Positions 7,633 to 15,428 are shown, counted from the first letter of the stretch. The stretch: 36,336 nt of DNA from Candidatus Lachnoclostridium stercoripullorum (GCA_019114845.1 DXEU01000023.1:1-36336); one strand, 5' to 3'. Notes: generated by a model not told the origin, from the letters alone. A program made the numbers and translations.

Positions 7633-7661
7633 ATTATACATGATTTCTCCGGCCTTTACAA
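7633..7661 (-). promoter_or_regulatory. Promoter of the marR-lipoprotein unit
   Basis: On the minus strand: TTGTAA (7656-7661), a 17-base spacer, then a perfect TATAAT (7633-7638). It lies about 47 bases before the GTG start. Bases 7690-7779, between this promoter and spmB, are GC-rich with repeated GCGGAGGGC words and a loose GGCC-TCCCG/CGGGA-GGGGCC stem that may end spmB transcription, but no T run follows. Confidence 0.7.
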
Positions 7662-7779
7662 CTAGATAAAGATTAGGAAATTCTTACATTCCTGTGTTTT
7701 TTGTGTGTCTTTTGCCGGCAGAAGGGCCTCCCGGCGGGACTTCCGGCGGAGGGCTTTCAGCGGAGGGCGGGAGGGGCCT

Positions 7780-8301
7780 TTAGCGGGCGGCCAGGAAAAT
7801 GGCTGCCGCGGTGGCCGCTGCGGTGGCGGTGAGGGCGCCTGCCAGGGTGTAGCGGGTTCGGGTGACTCCCACGGAGCCGAAGTAGACGCTGACGCAGTAG
7901 AAGACGGTCTCCGTGGAACTCATGAGGATGGACGCCGCCATGCCGGTGAAGGAGTCCGCCCCGTACTGACGGAACAGATCCAGGAGAAGGCCCACGGCGG
8001 CGGAGTTGGAGACCAGGCGCACCAGGAGCAGGGGAACCAGGGGAGCCGGGATGGACAGAAGGGAGGCGGGGCCGGTGAGGAGGCTGCCCAGGAAGTCCAG
8101 GAAGCCGGAGGCCCGCAGCACGCCCACGGCGGTCATCAGCCCCACCAGGGTGGGGAGAATGCCCGCCACCGTGCGGATGCCGTCGGCGGCGCCTCTGAGG
8201 AAATCGTCGAACACGGGGCGGCGGGAGAGGACCCCGAAGCCGACGATGTAGAACAGGAGCAGGGGGACCAGAATGCCGGACAGAAAGAGGAGAAAGGACA
8301 T
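7780..8301 (-). CDS. spmB: Spore maturation protein B-like membrane protein
   Basis: This 173-residue, strongly hydrophobic protein matches SpmB (nucleoside-recognition/Gate-type domain) in length and in motifs such as LPTLVGLMTAVGVLRASG, SNSAAVGLLLD and SSTETVFYCVSVYFGSVG. SpmB normally works with SpmA in spore-core dehydration, but no spmA lies next to it here. The ATG at 8301 gives the family's usual N-terminus; ATG 8322 would add seven residues. Neither has a good ribosome binding site, and the start codon directly follows the T run of a terminator hairpin belonging to the upstream gene. Expression may therefore depend on readthrough, or on a promoter I cannot see. Confidence 0.8.
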   Translation of the reverse strand: MSFLLFLSGILVPLLLFYIVGFGVLSRRPVFDDFLRGAADGIRTVAGILPTLVGLMTAVGVLRASGFLDFLGSLLTGPASLLSIPAPLVPLLLVRLVSNSAAVGLLLDLFRQYGADSFTGMAASILMSSTETVFYCVSVYFGSVGVTRTRYTLAGALTATAAATAAAIFLAAR

Positions 8302-8346
8302 AAAAACACCGGGGAATCTCATTTCTGTAAAGGATATTCCCCGGTG
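8302..8346 (-). terminator. Terminator of the DUF885 gene, abutting the spmB start
   Basis: On the minus strand CACCGGGGAAT and ATTCCCCGGTG (8336-8346 and 8307-8317) form a perfect 11-pair stem with an 18-base loop, followed by TTTTT (8302-8306). The very next bases are the ATG of spmB. It could act as an attenuator between the two genes. Confidence 0.8.
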
Positions 8347-8361
8347 CGATGGTTTATGCCC

Positions 8362-10191
8362 TCATGCCGCCAGATCCCCCTGGGTCAGGGGGGCGGTCAC
8401 CAGCCAGGACTGGAAGTGGGCGCGGATCACGGTGAAGGGGGCGGGGCCCAGGTCCAGAAGAAAGGTATGGAATTCCATGGGATCGAAGGAGGAGCCCAGG
8501 GCTTCCTCCGCCTGCTCCCGCATCTGCTGGATCTCCAGCCAGCCCACGTAGTATTCCAGGTAGTTGGACGGGTTATCCACCATGGCGTCAAACATGCGGT
8601 CGGAGGTCTCCCGGTCCGTGATCCCGTAAGTCTCCTCCAGGAAGGCGGCGGTCTGCTCCCTGGTCCAGCCGTAGTAGTTGATGTTTAAGTCCAGAAGGGC
8701 GTGGATGCCCAGGGTCACCGCCTGGTTGCGCATCAGCAGGTTCTGAAGCTCCGGCGAGAGGCCGTTGTCGAAGAAGTAGGACTGGAACTCCACGTAGGTG
8801 GCCCAGCCCTCCGTGTAGGCCGGGAAGGACAGCAGGTGCCGGATGGGGTCATCGCAGACGGAGGAGAAATACACCGTCTGGTACAGGTGTCCCGGATAGC
8901 CCTCGTGGGCCAGGGTGGTGTAGAGGGGCGTGTCGGCGTACTCCTCGCTGCCGTTGATGTAGATGACATTGTCCTGAAAACGGTCCATGGGCGGCGTCAG
9001 GTAAAAGGCGGGGCTGAGGGAGAGCTCCAGGGCCTCCGGCACCGCCTTGATGGTGCAGGAGCACTCGGGAAGCTCCGGAAATTCCTGTTTGGTCTGAACC
9101 TTCAGATCCGCCAAGATGGCGTCGGGCTCCGTCTCGGAAAATGAGTAGGAGAGCATCTCCAGGTACAGCTCCGCCGTCAGCTCATTGGCCATGGCGGCGG
9201 CGTCCTCGTCGATGCGCCGGGTGACGGCGTCGGTGAGCTCATCCACAGAGGCGTAGGAGGTGCCGGTGGACATGCGCACCAGGTATTCATAGTACTCCTT
9301 CCCCTGGGGGAAGCCGCACATGCCGATTTCGTTGGTGCCCGTTCCCTTCAGGGAGGTGAGGGTCTCGATGAGGGACTGGTAGGCGGGGACAAAATGCTCC
9401 GCGATCAGTTCCGTGTGCCTCCGCTTCCAGGCGGCCTTCTCCTCCTGGGTGACTCCGGTCAGGCCATCCAGCTTCTCGGCGAAGGTCTCCGTGAGGAAAT
9501 TCTCCTGGGGGACGATGAGATAGCTCTCGCAGGACTCGATGAGGCGCTCGATGGTGCCGTCGCTGTAGTAGAGGCCGGCGGCGGCCTTCTCCCGCTCAAA
9601 CTCCTCCAGCTCCCCGTAGTACACGTCGATCTGGGAGAGGATGGACAGATAGTCCTCCACGTCCTTCTCCGTGTAAAATGGGTATTCCGCCAGGAGAATG
9701 GGCAGCTGGGCCTGGATCCCGATGGTGGGAGCCAGGGGACGGCTGTAGAGCTCCAGCCCCTTGCCGGTGAGGGCGGTGTTCAGGTAGGAGCTCAGAATGT
9801 CGTAGGTGAGCTGCTGGCTTTCGGAGAGGAGGGAGCGGTCAAACTGGGTCAGCTCCCGGTGCACCCGCTCCGTGTCCTCCATATCCCGCCGCAGGGCCTC
9901 CGAGGACGCCTCCCCGAAGGCTGAGTCCGCACCGGTGATCCCTCGGGCGGCCGGGTCCGCAAGGCTGTAGTGCAGGGTGATCTGGTCGGCGGACACCTCC
10001 TCGCAGAACAGTTCATTGGTAAACGCCCGGAAGGAGTTCTGCTCTCTGGCGGAAGCCTCTGTGTATTTTTCGTATTCTGACTGGGACGGGGCGGACGGCT
10101 CCGTGATATCCGGCGCACCGCAGCCGGACAGTGCCAGGACCGCGGCGGCCGTCAGGGCGGCAAAGCGCCTGTACAGACGTTGAACGTTCAT
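8362..10191 (-). CDS. DUF885 family lipoprotein, putative metallopeptidase
   Basis: This is a 609-residue exported lipoprotein. A short charged start, a hydrophobic core and the lipobox LSGC (lipidated Cys near residue 24) are visible. The remainder is a DUF885 domain, a family related to gluzincin-type metallopeptidases. The likely metal motif is HEGYPGH near residues 428-434 (an HExxxGH form), with EGWATYVE downstream supplying the third ligand. It should face the outside of the cell and may degrade peptides, but family substrates are poorly known. ATG 10191 has AGGAGG seven bases upstream. The gene has its own promoter with a dyad over the -35 box and its own terminator. It diverges from the metG T-box unit. 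Confidence 0.85.
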   Translation of the reverse strand: MNVQRLYRRFAALTAAAVLALSGCGAPDITEPSAPSQSEYEKYTEASAREQNSFRAFTNELFCEEVSADQITLHYSLADPAARGITGADSAFGEASSEALRRDMEDTERVHRELTQFDRSLLSESQQLTYDILSSYLNTALTGKGLELYSRPLAPTIGIQAQLPILLAEYPFYTEKDVEDYLSILSQIDVYYGELEEFEREKAAAGLYYSDGTIERLIESCESYLIVPQENFLTETFAEKLDGLTGVTQEEKAAWKRRHTELIAEHFVPAYQSLIETLTSLKGTGTNEIGMCGFPQGKEYYEYLVRMSTGTSYASVDELTDAVTRRIDEDAAAMANELTAELYLEMLSYSFSETEPDAILADLKVQTKQEFPELPECSCTIKAVPEALELSLSPAFYLTPPMDRFQDNVIYINGSEEYADTPLYTTLAHEGYPGHLYQTVYFSSVCDDPIRHLLSFPAYTEGWATYVEFQSYFFDNGLSPELQNLLMRNQAVTLGIHALLDLNINYYGWTREQTAAFLEETYGITDRETSDRMFDAMVDNPSNYLEYYVGWLEIQQMREQAEEALGSSFDPMEFHTFLLDLGPAPFTVIRAHFQSWLVTAPLTQGDLAA

Positions 10192-10212
10192 TTCAGGTCC
10201 TCCTTTTTCTCA

Positions 10213-10241
10213 ATTATAATATATATTGTCGGATATGACAA
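10213..10241 (-). promoter_or_regulatory. Promoter of the DUF885 gene with an overlapping dyad
   Basis: On the minus strand: TTGTCA (10236-10241), a 17-base spacer, then a perfect TATAAT (10213-10218). The inverted repeat TTGTC-N6-GACAA (10226-10241) covers the -35 box and could be an operator. The dyad is visible; its role is inferred. Confidence 0.75.
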
Positions 10242-10266
10242 ATCATACGTGACTTCGGTTTCAGGC

Positions 10267-10295
10267 TTGACAAAGGGTGGGAGAGCCATTAAACT
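10267..10295 (+). promoter_or_regulatory. Promoter of the metG T-box transcript
   Basis: A perfect TTGACA (10267-10272), a 17-base spacer, then TAAACT (10290-10295). The predicted start is near 10302. It is divergent from the DUF885 promoter, with 25 bp between the two -35 boxes. Confidence 0.7.
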
Positions 10296-10301
10296 AGGGT
10301 T

Positions 10302-10618
10302 AGTGCCGGCGTTTGCCGGCGTTCAGCGTGAGTGCTGTTTTTCCAACCGAATAGGAAAATGCAGTGAAGAGAAGAGTAGACGGCAGGAGCCATGACAGAG
10401 AATCCCGGCAGCTGAGATGGGAGCATGGCAGAGCCGTTGAACATGGCCTCGGAGCAGAGCAGGTGAGGGATTTTCGAGCCTGCGACGGAAGCGCCCGTTA
10501 CCGCGCAGACTGTTGAGCCCGAAGGGGCAGCAGCCGGCAAGGTCCGCACCGCGAGGGGCGGACGAATTAAAGTGGTACCGCGGGATGTCTCGTCTTTAAT
10601 AAAAGACGGGGCTTTTTT
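10302..10618 (+). promoter_or_regulatory. T-box riboswitch, methionine-specific, upstream of metG
   Basis: This leader reads uncharged tRNA-Met and controls metG by antitermination. Visible parts are a Stem I region with GAAGAGTAGA and AGAGAATCC elements, a specifier ATG in GAACATGGCC (10443-10445), the conserved antiterminator bulge AGTGGTACCGCGG (10571-10583), and a terminator whose arms are GTCTCGTCTTT (10587-10597) and AAAGACGGGGC (10602-10612), followed by six Ts. The specifier matches the downstream gene. The 5' boundary is inferred from the promoter. Confidence 0.92.
10587..10618 (+). terminator. T-box terminator hairpin
   Basis: An 11-pair stem including two G-U pairs, an AATA loop (10598-10601), then TTTTTT (10613-10618). 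Its left arm overlaps the region that would pair in the antiterminator. Confidence 0.88.
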
Positions 10619-10756
10619 CATTTAATAGGAAACTTCGTTCCCTATTAAATAAAAACGCTCCGCTGTGGATGCGCACTCCGCGCTTAAGGAAATTGGTTGC
10701 TGAAGCAACCGCGCTCCGGCGCGAGTGTGCGCAGAAGCGCACACTTTTTCATTTAA
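10614..10756 (+). repeat. Palindrome-rich insert flanked by 12-bp direct repeats
   Basis: TTTTTCATTTAA occurs at 10614-10625 and again at 10745-10756. Between them lie four hairpins: ATTTAATAGG/CCTATTAAAT (10620-10650), GGTTGC-tgaa-GCAACC (10695-10710), CGCGC-tccg-GCGCG (10710-10723) and AGTGTGCGC-agaa-GCGCACACT (10724-10745). This looks like a small mobile palindromic element with a target-site duplication, or a dispersed intergenic repeat. It explains the spurious 41-residue N-terminal extension of the ORF-track metG. Confidence 0.6.
10724..10749 (+). terminator. Second terminator-like hairpin upstream of metG
   Basis: A perfect nine-pair GC-rich stem with a four-base loop, followed by TTTTT (10745-10749), only 42 bases before the metG start. 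If it works, metG transcripts must pass two terminators. It belongs to the inserted element. Confidence 0.6.
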
Positions 10757-10791
10757 AGCGCCGGGACCGGCAGAGAGAAGGAGGAATGGAA

Positions 10792-12810
10792 ATGTGTCAG
10801 AATTGTAAAAAACCCTACTATATTACGACGGCCATCGCCTACACATCGGGCAAGCCCCACATCGGCAACACCTACGAGATCGTGCTGGCCGACAGCATCG
10901 CCCGCTACAAGAGAGAGCAGGGCTATGACGTGCGCTTTCAGACGGGAACGGACGAGCACGGCCAGAAGATCGAGCTGAAGGCGGAGGAGGCGGGGGTATC
11001 CCCCAAGGAGTTCGTGGACGGCGTCGCCGCGGAGATCAAGAGAATCTGGGACCTGATGAACACGTCCTACGACAAATTCATCCGCACCACCGACGAGTAC
11101 CATGAGAAGCAGGTGCAGAAGATCTTCAAGAAGCTCTACGACCAGGGGGATATCTATAAGGGCTACTACGAGGGACTTTACTGCACCCCCTGCGAGTCCT
11201 TCTGGACCCCGTCCCAGGTGGTGGACGGCAAGTGCCCGGACTGCGGCCGCCCGGTGCAGCCCGCCAGGGAGGAGGCGTATTTCTTCAAGATGAGCAAGTA
11301 CGCCGACCGGCTGATCGACCACATCAACAAGCATCCGGAGTTCATCCAGCCGGTGTCCAGGAAGAACGAGATGATGAACAACTTCCTGCTCCCGGGCCTG
11401 CAGGATCTGTGCGTGTCCAGAACCTCCTTCACGTGGGGAATCCCCGTGGACTTCGATCCCAAGCACGTGACCTACGTGTGGCTGGACGCCCTGACCAACT
11501 ACATCACCGGCCTGGGCTACGACTGCGACGGGGACAATGACCAGCTGTTTGAGAAATACTGGCCGGCGGACCTGCACCTGATCGGCAAGGACATCATCCG
11601 CTTCCACACCATCTACTGGCCCATCTTCCTCATGGCCCTGGGCCTGCCCCTGCCCAAGCAGGTGTTCGGCCATCCGTGGCTCCTCCAGGGGGACGGCAAG
11701 ATGAGCAAATCCAAGGGAAATGTGATCTACGCAGACACCCTGGTGGATTTCTTCGGCGTGGACGCGGTGCGCTACTTTGTGCTCCACGAGATGCCCTTCG
11801 ACAACGACGGAGTCATCACCTGGGAGCTGATGGTGGAGAGAATGAACTCCGACCTGGCCAACATCCTGGGCAACCTGGTGAACCGCACCATCTCCATGAC
11901 CAACAAGTACTTCGGCGGCGTGGTGAGGGATGCCGGTGCTGCGGAGGCCGTGGATGAGGATCTGAAGGCCACGGTTCTGGAGGCGGTGAAGAAGGCGGAC
12001 GCCAAGATGGATCAGCTCCGGGTGGCGGACGCCATCACGGAGATCTTCGGCATCTTCAGGAGAAGCAACAAGTACATCGACGAGACGGCTCCCTGGACCC
12101 TGGCCAAGGACGAAGCCAAGAAGGACCGCCTGGCCACGGTGCTGTACAACCTGACGGAGGCCATCACCATCGGCGCCTCCCTGCTGGAGTCCTTCATGCC
12201 TGAGACCTCAGAGAAGATCTTAAAGCAGCTGAACACGGAGAAGAGGGCCCTATCCGAGATGGATACCTTCGGAAAATATCCGTCCGGCAACAAGGTGACG
12301 GACAAGCCGGAGATCCTCTTCGCCAGAGTGGACGTGAAGGAAGTCATGGAGAAGGTGGAGGCGATGCAGGCCGCCCAGAGAGCGGAGGCACAGAAGGAGG
12401 CGGAGGCTGCAGGCGGTCAGGAGGGCGCCGGCGGCGAAGCCGGAGAGAAGGAAGCCTCTGACGGGATCGACGTGGAGGCGAAGCCGGAGATCACCTACGA
12501 CGATTTTGCAAAGCTTCAGTTCCAGGTGGGGGAGATCATCGCCTGCGAGGCGGTGCCCAAGTCCAAAAAGCTTCTCTGCAGCCAGGTGAAGATCGGCAGC
12601 CAGGTGCGCCAGATTTTGAGCGGCATCAAGGCACACTATACCCCCGAGGAGATGGTGGGCAAGAAGGTGATGGTTGTGACCAACTTGAAGCCTGCCAAGC
12701 TGGCGGGAATGGTGTCCGAGGGAATGCTGCTGTGCGCCGAGGACGCGGAGGGAAATCTGTCCCTGATGACGCCGGAGAAGGATATGCCGGCGGGAGCGGA
12801 GATCCGGTAA
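10792..12810 (+). CDS. metG: Methionyl-tRNA synthetase with C-terminal tRNA-binding domain
   Basis: This 672-residue class I synthetase charges tRNA-Met with methionine in the cytoplasm. The HIGH-type motif appears as HIGN near residue 23 and KMSKS (GKMSKSKGN) near residue 303. A zinc knuckle CTPC...CPDC lies near residues 131-151. After the anticodon-binding helices comes an Ala/Glu/Gly-rich linker, then a Trbp111/EMAP-II-like OB-fold domain (about residues 560-672, with KLQFQVGEI and NLKPAKLAG) that strengthens tRNA binding and dimer formation. ATG 10792 has GGAGG seven bases upstream; ATG 10786 is too close to it. Expression is set by the T-box and possibly by the inserted hairpins. Confidence 0.97.
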   Translation: MCQNCKKPYYITTAIAYTSGKPHIGNTYEIVLADSIARYKREQGYDVRFQTGTDEHGQKIELKAEEAGVSPKEFVDGVAAEIKRIWDLMNTSYDKFIRTTDEYHEKQVQKIFKKLYDQGDIYKGYYEGLYCTPCESFWTPSQVVDGKCPDCGRPVQPAREEAYFFKMSKYADRLIDHINKHPEFIQPVSRKNEMMNNFLLPGLQDLCVSRTSFTWGIPVDFDPKHVTYVWLDALTNYITGLGYDCDGDNDQLFEKYWPADLHLIGKDIIRFHTIYWPIFLMALGLPLPKQVFGHPWLLQGDGKMSKSKGNVIYADTLVDFFGVDAVRYFVLHEMPFDNDGVITWELMVERMNSDLANILGNLVNRTISMTNKYFGGVVRDAGAAEAVDEDLKATVLEAVKKADAKMDQLRVADAITEIFGIFRRSNKYIDETAPWTLAKDEAKKDRLATVLYNLTEAITIGASLLESFMPETSEKILKQLNTEKRALSEMDTFGKYPSGNKVTDKPEILFARVDVKEVMEKVEAMQAAQRAEAQKEAEAAGGQEGAGGEAGEKEASDGIDVEAKPEITYDDFAKLQFQVGEIIACEAVPKSKKLLCSQVKIGSQVRQILSGIKAHYTPEEMVGKKVMVVTNLKPAKLAGMVSEGMLLCAEDAEGNLSLMTPEKDMPAGAEIR

Positions 12811-12837
12811 GAAGAATTAAAAATGATATATAAAGAG

Positions 12838-12875
12838 AGAGCCCCAAAGCCGCTGTGAGACTTTGGGGCTCTTTT
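12838..12875. terminator. Terminator between convergent metG and pcp
   Basis: AGAGCCCCAAAG (12838-12849) and CTTTGGGGCTCT (12861-12872) form a perfect 12-pair stem followed by TTTT on the plus strand. The minus strand has a T-rich TCTCTCTTTAT after it, so it may serve both genes. Confidence 0.85.
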
Positions 12876-12919
12876 GTACACCCGGCGTTTATGCCGCGGG
12901 CGGTGCGCCTGACATCCGC

Positions 12920-13564
12920 TCAGTGGAGTTCTCCAGCGCTCTCGCCGCCGTCCGCCCGGTCGATGGCCACCGCCTCGATGGCGTACTCCAGGGATTTGGC
13001 GATGGTCTCCAGGGGCATGGACGGGGTGGTGTTTGCCTTGTCGATCACCTGGCCGCAGGCGTAGGGCACATGGATAAATCCGGCCCGGATGCCGGGGTAG
13101 CGCTTCTCGCACATGTAGAGGACGTTGTACATGATGCTGTTGCACACGTAGGTGCCGGCGGTGAAGGAGAGGTAGCAGGGAAGACCCGCCTCCTTCACGT
13201 GCTGCACCATGGCCTTCACCGGCAGGGTGGCAAAGTAGGCCGCCGGACCGTCCGCCTGCAGCGGCTCGTCCAAGGGCTGCTCCCCGTTGTTGTCGGGAAT
13301 GCGGGCGTCCACGAAGTTGATGGCCACCTTCTCCACGCTGATGCTGGCGCGGCCTCCGGCCTGGCCGACGCAGATGACCACGTCGGGCTGATATTTTCGG
13401 ATGCCCTCCTCCACGGCCGGGCCGCTCAGGGAGAACACGGTGGGAATCTCCAGCTTGAAGATCTCCGCCCCGCCGATGACGTCGGGGAGCAGCTTGACGG
13501 CCTCGTAGGCCGGGTTGACGCTCTCTCCGCCGAAGGGATCAAAACCTGTCACTAAAATTTTCAT
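12920..13564 (-). CDS. pcp: Pyroglutamyl-peptidase I
   Basis: This 214-residue cysteine peptidase (family C15) removes N-terminal pyroglutamate (5-oxoproline) from peptides in the cytoplasm. The N-terminal motif VTGFDPFGG is typical. The catalytic triad is visible at Glu78 (SISVEKVAIN), Cys141 (AGTYVCNS) and His165 (GFIHVPYA), matching the family spacing. Length is normal. The ATG at 13564 has AAAGGAG about ten bases upstream. It is the last gene of a minus-strand unit after DUF969 and DUF979, with 55 bases between. That linkage suggests that released 5-oxoproline, or pyroglutamyl peptides, are moved by the DUF969/979 pair. Confidence 0.95.
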   Translation of the reverse strand: MKILVTGFDPFGGESVNPAYEAVKLLPDVIGGAEIFKLEIPTVFSLSGPAVEEGIRKYQPDVVICVGQAGGRASISVEKVAINFVDARIPDNNGEQPLDEPLQADGPAAYFATLPVKAMVQHVKEAGLPCYLSFTAGTYVCNSIMYNVLYMCEKRYPGIRAGFIHVPYACGQVIDKANTTPSMPLETIAKSLEYAIEAVAIDRADGGESAGELH

Positions 13565-13619
13565 AAGTACCTGTCTCCTTTCTCTGAAATAAAGAGTTCT
13601 CTAAAACAATAAAGGCTAA

Positions 13620-14564
13620 TCAATGGAGAACAATCATATATACGATCTGCACCGCCAGCATGATCACCGCCACCGGGGCCTGTTTTTTGATCACCCCGAA
13701 CCGGTCCTTCATGTCCAGCACCGCCACGGGCACAATGTTGAAGTTGGCCGCCATGGGGGTGAGGAGCGTGCCGCAGTAGCCGCAGGTGAGGGCCACCATG
13801 CCCACCACCACCGGGTCAGCCCCGTAGGCCAGGACACAGGGGGCGCCCACGCCGATGGTCATCACCGTGATGGCCCCGAAGGCGTTGCCCATGATGGCGG
13901 TGAAGAGGGCCATCCCCACGGCGAAGACGATGATGCCCACCGTCACATTTCCCTCGGGCACGACGGCGGATACCAGGCGGCCGATGATGTCGCCCACGCC
14001 GGCTGCGGTGAAGACGCCGCCCAGAGCGCCCAGGAGCTGGGGCAGCATGCACAGGGGGCCCATCATGGAGAGAAGCCGCTCAGAGTCCTTCAGGAAGGTG
14101 ACCGGCTTATTGTCCCTGGAATAGCACATCAGCAGGATGACGGAGAGAAGCACGCCCAGAGCCACCCCCACCAGGGCGCTGATGTCCGTGAACAGGGCGA
14201 AGAGCAGGGAGAACACTCCCATGGTCAGGGCAGGGAGAAAGATCTTCATGCCGATTTTCTGGAACTGGCTGTGGGTGTATTCTTTTGCGGGGGCGTCCTG
14301 CCGCCCCTTGTTCACCCGGCGGAAGATGGCCGGAAGGATCATAAGGACCACCAGGGCGCCGGATACGCGGGCGGGGAGCCAGTGGCCGAAGGCACACACC
14401 ACGCCGAAGGAGGTCCAGAAGACGAAGGTTCCGAAGCGGGAGGGATTTTCCCGGTCGAACAGGTTCTTGAGGCCCGCGTAGATGGTGATGAGGCCGATGA
14501 GGATGTAGACGCACTCCAGCAGTTTATCGCTCAGGGAGATGGCCGGGTCTGCAAAAAACATCAT
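13620..14564 (-). CDS. DUF979 membrane protein, probable 5-oxoproline transporter subunit
   Basis: This 314-residue polytopic membrane protein has roughly eight to ten hydrophobic segments and belongs to the DUF979 family. Conserved-looking pieces include MGNAFGAITVMTIGVGAPC and CGYCGTLLTPMAANFN near the C-terminus. Together with DUF969 it resembles a split ion-coupled transporter. The family is usually found beside DUF969 and pcp and has been annotated as part of a 5-oxoproline transporter; direct biochemical proof is not known to me. The ATG overlaps the DUF969 stop (ATGA), so translation is coupled. Substrate and direction of transport are inferred. Confidence 0.85.
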   Translation of the reverse strand: MMFFADPAISLSDKLLECVYILIGLITIYAGLKNLFDRENPSRFGTFVFWTSFGVVCAFGHWLPARVSGALVVLMILPAIFRRVNKGRQDAPAKEYTHSQFQKIGMKIFLPALTMGVFSLLFALFTDISALVGVALGVLLSVILLMCYSRDNKPVTFLKDSERLLSMMGPLCMLPQLLGALGGVFTAAGVGDIIGRLVSAVVPEGNVTVGIIVFAVGMALFTAIMGNAFGAITVMTIGVGAPCVLAYGADPVVVGMVALTCGYCGTLLTPMAANFNIVPVAVLDMKDRFGVIKKQAPVAVIMLAVQIVYMIVLH

Positions 14565-15289
14565 GAGCGGTCCGCCCCCTTTCCGGTGGATTTGGATGAA
14601 ATTTTACCGGATTTCCCGGATTTTAAGTATTTAGCCCTCAGCTTCCGGTCCATGAGGGTGAAGTAGATGCAGGCGATCACCAGGGCGATGAGAGCGACGG
14701 GGATCTCAATCCGGGCCAGGTCGATGAGCTCCACCTCGTAGCCCAGACCGCTCAGGGTGGTCTGCACCAGGATGCCGCCGGATCCGCCCACGAAGAGCAC
14801 CTGGAAGAAGAACCAGGCGATGTTGTCCATGGCGGAAGTCATGCCCTTGATCTCCTCCACATAGTCCTCGTCGGGGGTCTCGTCCTCCTCCGAGATGGCG
14901 CCCTCGGCCATGGGCATGATCACCGGGCGCACAAAGCCGGTGACGCCGCCGAAGTTGACGTTGAAGGCCCCGAAGAAGGACCGCATCACGCCGTAGATGC
15001 ACACCAGCTTGCCCGCGGTGACGTTTTTAAATTTGCGGATGAAGGCGGCGGCGGCTTCCCGCAGGCCGTTTCTCTCCAGGGTTCCGGTTACAAACAGAAT
15101 GATGATGAAAATTGCCATGCTCCGGTTGGAGACAAAGCTGCTTCCCAGGGTGTCCAGAAGTCCGCTGATGCCCAGACCTCCGGCCAGCGCTGTGGTGACA
15201 GCGGCCAGGAAGATGATGAGAATGGAATCCAGCTTCAGGGCAAAGCCCACGATGACGATGAGGATTCCGATGAGCCTAATGTATTCCAT
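14561..15289 (-). CDS. DUF969 membrane protein, probable 5-oxoproline transporter subunit
   Basis: This 242-residue membrane protein of the DUF969 family is the first gene of the DUF969-DUF979-pcp unit. It opens with a hydrophobic segment (MEYIRLIGILIVIVGFALKL), and further membrane spans and a GAFNVNFGGVTGFVRP loop follow. An acidic stretch (EEDETPDEDYVEE) probably lies in the cytoplasm. It is thought to pair with DUF979 to make one transporter. The start at 15289 has AGGAGG ten bases upstream; the ORF-track start at 15334 reads through the leader and is rejected. A promoter lies at 15367-15396. The proposed substrate, 5-oxoproline or pyroglutamyl peptide, rests on gene linkage and family annotation. 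Confidence 0.85.
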   Translation of the reverse strand: MEYIRLIGILIVIVGFALKLDSILIIFLAAVTTALAGGLGISGLLDTLGSSFVSNRSMAIFIIILFVTGTLERNGLREAAAAFIRKFKNVTAGKLVCIYGVMRSFFGAFNVNFGGVTGFVRPVIMPMAEGAISEEDETPDEDYVEEIKGMTSAMDNIAWFFFQVLFVGGSGGILVQTTLSGLGYEVELIDLARIEIPVALIALVIACIYFTLMDRKLRAKYLKSGKSGKISSKSTGKGADRS

Positions 15290-15366
15290 AGTCAGGCTTC
15301 CTCCTTTGTGGTAAATTTTGCTTCCGCGCAGCACGGATGGTAAAAGTGTGGCGGAAACTTCTAATA

Positions 15367-15396
15367 ATTATACAATAGGACAGGGGATTCCGGCAA
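15367..15396 (-). promoter_or_regulatory. Promoter of the DUF969-DUF979-pcp unit
   Basis: On the minus strand: TTGCCG (15391-15396), an 18-base spacer, then a perfect TATAAT (15367-15372). The leader is about 70 bases. It is divergent from the gdpP promoter. Confidence 0.55.
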
Positions 15397-15428
15397 CTGG
15401 CAAAGGCGGAAAGGGCGCTTCAACCTGC

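Noticed and set aside
7705-8688. 327-residue plus-strand ORF
   Set aside because: It spans spmB, a terminator and part of the DUF885 gene in antisense and has low-complexity Gly/Glu/Gln composition.
10669-10791. N-terminal extension of metG in the ORF track
   Set aside because: It is translated from the hairpin insert and lies before the GGAGG site; the family start is at 10792.
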